Positions 62,636 to 64,000 of a DNA stretch of 64,000 nt are shown in pieces; the stretch's first letter is position 1, and every line of letters begins with the position of its first letter. A model generated the notes under the pieces. It worked only from the letters and a program-made list of their open reading frames with translations, made no database searches and had not been told where the DNA came from. This DNA is from Metaphire vulgaris (lineage: Eukaryota; Annelida; Clitellata; Crassiclitellata; Megascolecidae), in assembly GCA_018105865.1 (NCBI GenBank), contig CM030840.1, positions 13,922,294 through 13,986,293 of the forward strand, given 5' to 3'. The position numbers and the translations under genes are program-made.

Positions 62636-63091
62636 GTAAGTTGTCTATTTCAAGCATCAACAGTCGTCGTTACGGTTAAATTTACAATGCAACTATGGTG
62701 TTTCTAAGAATAAACTGTATCTCAACTCATCTTTGTATATTTTGACTGAGCTGGGCAGCTGTGAACGTTTGAAGCACTTGTGATTGAACGACAAATTCAA
62801 CCGACGTCGTATTATATTGTAGATTCACTGAATATGTTTAAATTAGGCAAAACGATGAGTCAGGATTTGCGGCGGTGGAATTAGACAATTAAGCATATAT
62901 ACTAAAATGACAGCAATGAGACGGCTAAACTTGGGCTAATGAAAACTGTGTAGAAGAAATGAGCAAAGTGAAGTCTACGCACTTACGACAAAGTTTCACG
63001 CATTAATGACGCTAAGATAAAGAAGGCGTTTTCGTTGGACCACGGATTCGAGAGTTGTTAAAGGACAGTCATTTTGAGAGCCTTCTCAGGA

Positions 63092-63466
63092 CAGGGCCGC
63101 CGAGAGGGCGGTAAAGGGAACAAATGCACAGGGCCCGACGGTCTGGAGGAGACCGGGTCGACGATGAAGATGTATTATTAACAATAATAACAATAATAAC
63201 ATCACAAAAGGTCACCATGTTATGTGCACAGGGGCCCGATGAGTAAAAAGAGAGCCTGAGAGCTGAGGACATCATAAACAGCGTAAAAACAGCGACAAGC
63301 AAAAAGGTCATCACTAGTTTTTTTTCGAGAGTTGTAAAACAAAAACATTGTTTTGCGAAATCAATGACAAGCAAAAAGCAAAAAAGGTCATCAGCAGTTT
63401 TAAAGACTTTGACAGGGACCCGTCGGCCCTTCTGCACAGGGCCCTGAATTTCTCTCGGCAGGCCTG
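63092..63466. mobile_element. Short hAT-like element (TIR CAGGGCCGCCGAGAG)
   Basis: Ends CAGGGCCGCCGAGAG and inverse CAGGCCTGCCGAGAG. The flanks CTCAGGA and CTCAAGGGA are similar but not identical. Motifs GACAAGCAAAAAGGTCATCA (63295) and GACAAGCAAAAAGCAAAAAA (63366). Confidence 0.8.
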
Positions 63467-63474
63467 CTCAAGGG

Positions 63475-63835
63475 ATACCGGGTGTTGCCTGGGCAGCCTT
63501 CAGTAATGTCGTTGCTAACTTTCTGGGCAACTACAAGGCACCGAACTATGTTGAACAAGTTGAAAATCTGCCCCAAGCTTACAAGTCAATGAAATGCAAC
63601 ATGTCACTGAAGATACATTTTCTTCGTTTTCACTTTTTCCCCGACCAATCTCGGCGCCGTCAGTGATGAATACGATGAACGAATTCACAAAGACATTGCG
63701 AGCAAGGGAGAGAAACGCTACTGGGGAAAGTGGAATCCCGTCAATTCTAAGAGACTATTATTGGTCACTGATACGTGAAGCACAGGGCAGTGACTACAAT
63801 CGAAAATCTACAGCAAAATATTTCTAATTTTCTCC
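63475..63835 (+). pseudogene. Decayed transposon-associated protein fragment
   Basis: Three frames read in order: ANFLGNYKAPNYVEQVENL with YKSMKCNMSLKIHFL, then AVSDEYDERIHKDIA, then SILRDYYWSLIREAQGSDY. From memory, the NFLGN, CNMSLKxHFL, DEHGERFHQDI and DYxWxLxR series is a domain of unknown function repeated in many invertebrate genomes and thought to belong to mobile elements. At least two frameshifts break it here. Confidence 0.6.
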
Positions 63836-64000
63836 CGTGCTGTTATTATTACCAATATCCTTCTGTAGGATTATGTTGCAAAAGACGTTACTATACTAAA
63901 TGCTAAATTGTAGATTTCTTAAATACCTTACGAAATACAGAAATTCTAATTACATATTTGTGTTCAGCAAGTGAAAATCTATTAGTTTCACTGGAATTTT

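Larger units (their letters stand above)
59200..64000 (+). other. Tandem duplication unit C (5' part)
   Basis: Collinear with 19460-21990: promoter-proximal DNA, signal-peptide exon, intron and first lectin exon are all present. Homology stops near 63060, where a short transposon and a decayed transposon gene follow. The rest of receptor C lies beyond the window. Confidence 0.8.

Overview
The window is animal genomic DNA: spliced multi-exon genes with consensus GT/AG sites and kilobase introns, dense LINE remnants, DNA transposons and very long trinucleotide microsatellites. The only genes I can identify firmly are latrophilin/CIRL-like adhesion GPCRs with an extracellular rhamnose-binding (RBL/SUEL) lectin domain, a hormone-receptor (HRM) domain, a GAIN/GPS region and a 7TM domain. 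The gene and transposon content (CR1/L2- and RTE-like LINEs, piggyBac, hAT and Harbinger elements) suggests an invertebrate, perhaps a marine deuterostome. The species cannot be fixed from the sequence.

Layout. The window holds parts of three tandem copies of a unit of about 39-40 kb. Unit A (start to about 19.5 kb) carries the 3' half of receptor A: TM2, TM3, TM4, TM5, TM6-7 and tail exons at 2539-9643. Unit B (about 19.5-59.2 kb) carries receptor B: signal-peptide exon at 20025, lectin exons at 21.3 and 22.0 kb, HRM exons at 27.2 and 27.5 kb, GAIN exons at 27.9, 28.9, 30.1 and 32.9 kb, GPS exons at 35.0 and 35.5 kb, then TM2 to tail at 40.5-48.5 kb. Unit C (about 59.2 kb to the end) starts receptor C: signal-peptide exon at 59744 and first lectin exon at 62437. 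The splice phases of the B exons join correctly from signal peptide through GPS, and again from TM2 through TM5. I could not find a TM1 exon, nor an exon linking TM5 to TM6, in either unit that should contain them. The receptor B GPS keeps its HLT cleavage tripeptide but lacks two of the four canonical cysteines.

Between exons, introns and intergenic DNA are filled with mobile elements. Many have precise ends: a piggyBac copy (TTAA duplications, 4405-6470); a second TTAA element holding two satellite arrays (36297-38484); a Harbinger-like element (14850-15533); a hAT derivative coding for part of a BED zinc finger (30514-31421); and about ten short hAT-type elements with 8-bp target duplications. 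Several lie in one unit only, with an empty site in another, so they postdate the gene duplication. An internal motif (GACAAGCAAAAAAGGTC...), often in pairs, recurs in short elements with different terminal repeats. A hairpin recurs at the 3' end of one LINE family with paired base changes. A possible small gene of unknown function (10912 onward; 49859 onward) appears in both A and B but its reading frames are broken.

Functionally, the receptors would be secretory-pathway membrane proteins: lectin and HRM domains bind ligands outside the cell, GAIN/GPS provides self-cleavage and a tethered agonist, and the 7TM domain signals. The array looks like lineage-specific expansion of a CIRL-like receptor.
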